Shown here piece by piece: positions 60,901 through 64,000 of a stretch of 64,000 nucleotides of DNA. The notes under the pieces were generated by a model. That model was not told where the DNA came from. It was given only the letters and a program-made list of their open reading frames with translations, and did not search any database. Position numbers and translations under genes: made by a program. Source of the DNA: Phallusia fumigata (taxonomy: Eukaryota > Chordata > Ascidiacea > Phlebobranchia > Ascidiidae); the NCBI GenBank assembly GCA_008931825.1, contig QXVZ01029387.1, positions 186,001 to 250,000 of the forward strand, written 5' to 3'. Within the stretch, counting starts at the first letter, position 1; every line of letters starts with the position of its first letter.

Positions 60901-63764
60901 GACCACCTCTGTCACTTCATCAATCGCTGATTTAAGGTTACTTGCAGAGTGTTGCAGAGTAGTTATTTGTGAACTTAGAATTCGGTGTTTAACCTAAAAT
61001 GAGAGCATTTAAATTTAATTCTACCCAATATACATGAATTTAAAGGCACTTTCCTCTTCTGATAAGGATGTTCAAATTGATTTTTTCGTCCCCTAGTAGG
61101 CGCACTTGCGCATTTCAGATTCAAAACTAAAGCTACTTAGGTGATGATTAACATCACTTTTGGTAAAAAAATACACTACAAGGTAATTTTTTCTGTATAT
61201 AATGGTCAAAAGCAAAAAAAGAAAAACTATTCACTTCTAACTTAGTTTTGCATTGTTGTCATATTCCTGAGAATTTAAAATAAAATTCCCGGGATTCGGT
61301 AAGTAATTGTGCCGGGAAATCCCGGGAATTTTTCATCAAAACATTACCGGCAAGGAACCCTAAATACAATAGCAGAAATAAGAAGCATGTAGTACTTGTC
61401 TTATTTGTTCTACTTTTCCGATCAGCTCCTGTTCCCTTTGCTCAAGTGCCAACACATGTTTTTGAACAGTAGCATGGATTTCTGCTTTGACCAGTTTACT
61501 CCGGCCTGCAATTCTTTCAGCCATTTGTTGAATGGCCTGTATATTTTTTTCCAGAGCTTGGTAGTTGTTTCTGCAATACATTTTTTTCCAGATTGAAAAT
61601 TGACATTTTTATTTGTTGTTCTTAATTACAGGTTTTACATCCTTTGCTTGGGATTTGTTGTGTTTTAAACACGATAAAACAACTGTCGACCATATCAATA
61701 TTCAATATCTTCAGTGATTTGGTAGAATGGACTTTTTTGAACTTTTTTACTACTTTTGAAATCATGCAGAACTATATGGATTTAGAAAAGATTTACTACA
61801 TCCAAAGTCACCTTGCTTCAGCGAGTAACTTGAGAGAAGCAGTTTTACTGCCATCCACGACTTGCTGCAGATACTGGAAGTTGTGGCCATTGTGCTCATA
61901 CATTGTACATTGCTGGCAAACTGCCTGCAAATTATTTTTTTTTAAGTAACTGTACCAACATAAAGTCACGCTTTACAAAAACCATATTTAGCATAGACTT
62001 TTAGATAATGTCAAACTAACTTACCAATGAGCATGTTTCACAAAACAGTTGATTTACTTCATTGGCATGTACATTGCAAAAGTTTTTACTGCTAGCACAA
62101 GGTGGAGGTAGAAGGTAGGGTAGCGTACGGTGAAGTTCCTTGTCTGTGGTGAGATCAGGACGATGATCTGCCTGTAAAAAGGCATATTGAATTTAAAACG
62201 ACATTTTGTGACATAGATTTTACACTTAAAGAGTGGCTTTGCTATATTGCCCAACATGCTGCATTTTCTTTCAAAAAAATTACAAATATTCATTATTTCA
62301 TACCGTACAAGGCACTAAGTTACTTTTGCTTGTTACTGCACAACTATCTTTGTAAACAGAAAATAGCATTAGGTCTTTTATAACAAAATTGTTTCTGCTA
62401 GTGAAAATACATGTATCTCGACACATGGAAAATTGTTAATGGGCAGCAATGATAAATATTCACAAACGTAACAATTACATTTGTATTTTTGCTAGGTTTT
62501 GGTTAAAATTGTTGTTTGCTACCCTATTGTTTCTCAAACAAAAGTTTTAGGCAGTATTCCAAGTAGCTTAAGAGTGAGTCATGGAAAATCTTTGCCAACA
62601 CATGTTTCCGTGTTTATAGAGATTGAATATGTAGCATGTTATCATTGCCATATTTCAAAACAGTCCTAACTTTTCTTTCAGGATGTGCAAGTGGATTAGC
62701 TCACTTTATATTACATTACCTTGTACGGAGGCACTTTAGTGAAACATGTTTGACACATGTATGGGGTAATCTCTATGATAGGTCATTTTTAGAGAAAGCT
62801 TGACTTGGCAAAAATACTGAGCCTTGAACATGACACTTGGTTAAGCCTTGGGTACCCAGTAATATCACCACTATTTGCAGGCAGAATGTCAATTAGCAAG
62901 ATATTATGGCGTGTTTAAACACTCGGTATCCTGGATGCATGTGGCCTTAACCAATATTTAGCAGTAAATTGCTGTACCATGTAATACAAAGTAACCAACT
63001 ATCCATACAAACAATCTGGATAATGAGTTGATGACCTCTGCATTGGTCAATTTTAATGAAATTTAATGATAAGCAACCTGTCTAAGATTGATTTAAATTG
63101 TAACACAATTGGCTTAGAATTTTTGAACAAAATACAAATCAGGGCCTGAATTAACTGGGGTGAAAAGTTACAGTGGACAATTTACACCAATTTTAATTCA
63201 ATTTAGACCTAACATAAAAGTTTAAGAAAACTGTTTCATGACCAATACCAAAACAAAGTAGTTGGACAAAAACAAAGAAAAAAGTAGTTGAAAACAACAT
63301 GTGTCCCCTTTCAAAAGGGTCCCTTAAAAATGTGTACAAGTATCAGTTACCTTCACAATAACATGATCTTTTGTCAGTGTTACACGATAGTGTGCTGATA
63401 CACATCTTGCACACAAATGCTCTTTGCAATCATGACAATAAGAGTCTGCTCGTATTCCATCATTACACATGCAAAAGTGTTTGGGCTTGGTATCATCTTG
63501 CATTGACATTGCTTCCCAAATATTACCAAGCAAACTGGTAAGTGTGGCGTCACTGGATGAGGTCATTATTTCATTTGAAGACTGCATAAACATTCCACTT
63601 GTTGAGCTAGGCAGAGATTCACTTATTGCATTACACAGAGAGTTAATTGGACTTTGTAAAGAGGTAGAAGTAGATGTGACGTTGGGAAAAGCACTGGAAA
63701 CAATTCCATTTGGAACCAAGTGGAACGGATCTGCCATGTCTGTCTTGGCCAACCAACCACTCAT
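57928..63764 (-). CDS. TRIM71: TRIM71 / lin-41 orthologue (B-box, coiled coil, filamin, NHL)
   Basis: Exons 63351-63764, 62025-62171, 61812-61924, 61396-61570, 60870-60993, 60548-60785, 59595-59922, 59233-59415, 58708-58894, 58478-58650 and 57928-58146 join in phase to about 766 aa. The order is B-box 1 ([20 protein letters not shown], about residue 97), B-box 2 ([17 protein letters not shown], about 169), a coiled coil (ending [16 protein letters not shown]), a filamin domain ([20 protein letters not shown]) and NHL repeats to the last residue. The NHL blades match TRIM71 rather than TRIM2/3 ([46 protein letters not shown] at the end). The family binds RNA hairpins through the NHL propeller and silences differentiation mRNAs. 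No N-terminal RING is seen: an in-frame stop lies just upstream of the chosen ATG, and only 236 bp remain in the window. Confidence 0.94.
59453..59475. repeat. Poly(C) tract in TRIM71 intron
   Basis: An uninterrupted run of 23 C, flanked by near-copies of TGTTCTCCATAT and TGTTCTCCACATAT. On the sense strand of the gene it is a G run. Confidence 0.95.
61282..61333. repeat. Inverted repeat (hairpin) in TRIM71 intron
   Basis: AAAATTCCCGGGATT is matched about 20 bp further by its reverse complement within CCGGGAAATCCCGGGAATTT. The stem would be long, with CCCGGG cores. It could be a cruciform-forming repeat or the ends of a tiny transposon remnant. Confidence 0.6.
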
Positions 63765-64000
63765 CACACTATTTTATTTTTCAAATTCTTCATTGTTTTT
63801 TCTCAGCTTCATTAAATCAGTCAACACAATAGATTAAAGTTGTTTGTTTCAACTAAGTTGAGCCACATGTGCCACTTCGTGACAGTTTGCAAAACAAACA
63901 TTTTAATGCTGAGGTAGAAAATCTGAAAATTTATGACAATGTTTGAACGTTTATACAATAAAATTTTCAATGGACATGATAAATAACATGCAGGCCTTAG
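63765..64000. other. Upstream of TRIM71/lin-41 start
   Basis: AT-rich; in-frame stop shortly before the ATG and no convincing acceptor with a pyrimidine tract. Probably 5' UTR or intron. Confidence 0.4.

Overview
The window looks like a compact chordate genome, most probably a tunicate of the Ciona type (inference). The evidence is many genes packed at about one per 5-6 kb, mostly short GT-AG introns, ephrin, astacin, CLEC16A, WDR59, ABHD2 and TRIM71/lin-41 proteins of clear animal type, and small non-autonomous hAT elements. No bacterial, organellar or viral gene set is present. All gene models were assembled by hand from reading frames, splice consensus and intron phase. Exon phases agree along every named gene.

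Left part (1-26 kb): two tandem ephrin genes on the minus strand (132-5428, whose 3' exons lie beyond the window start, and 8152-12403, complete, with a GPI-type tail). Next come a methionine tRNA (16387-16459, plus), a secreted astacin metalloprotease (17767-20515, minus) and a two-exon coiled-coil protein of unknown function (22227-24220, minus). CpG is plentiful here and introns or spacers are long.

Middle (26.7-43.3 kb): CLEC16A (minus, 23 exons) and WDR59 (plus, 22 exons) are head to head across a 574-bp CpG-bearing spacer. Both families act at the endolysosome (autophagy/mitophagy, and GATOR2/mTORC1), so the shared promoter region may join related functions. The last WDR59 intron holds a tRNA-derived SINE and a 698-bp hAT element with a perfect 8-bp target duplication.

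Right part (43.9-64 kb): a secreted Ly6 - sushi - VWA protein (minus, nine exons, VWA metal site degenerate), a tentative two-exon reading frame, a 779-bp hAT element with perfect target duplication, and ABHD2 (plus, nine exons). ABHD2 is tail to tail with a TRIM71/lin-41 gene (minus, 11 exons in view). The region downstream of the TRIM71/lin-41 stop carries six let-7 seed matches in the sense orientation, four of them within about 170 bp. This looks like a tunicate version of the let-7/lin-41 heterochronic switch and is the most interesting signal in the window.
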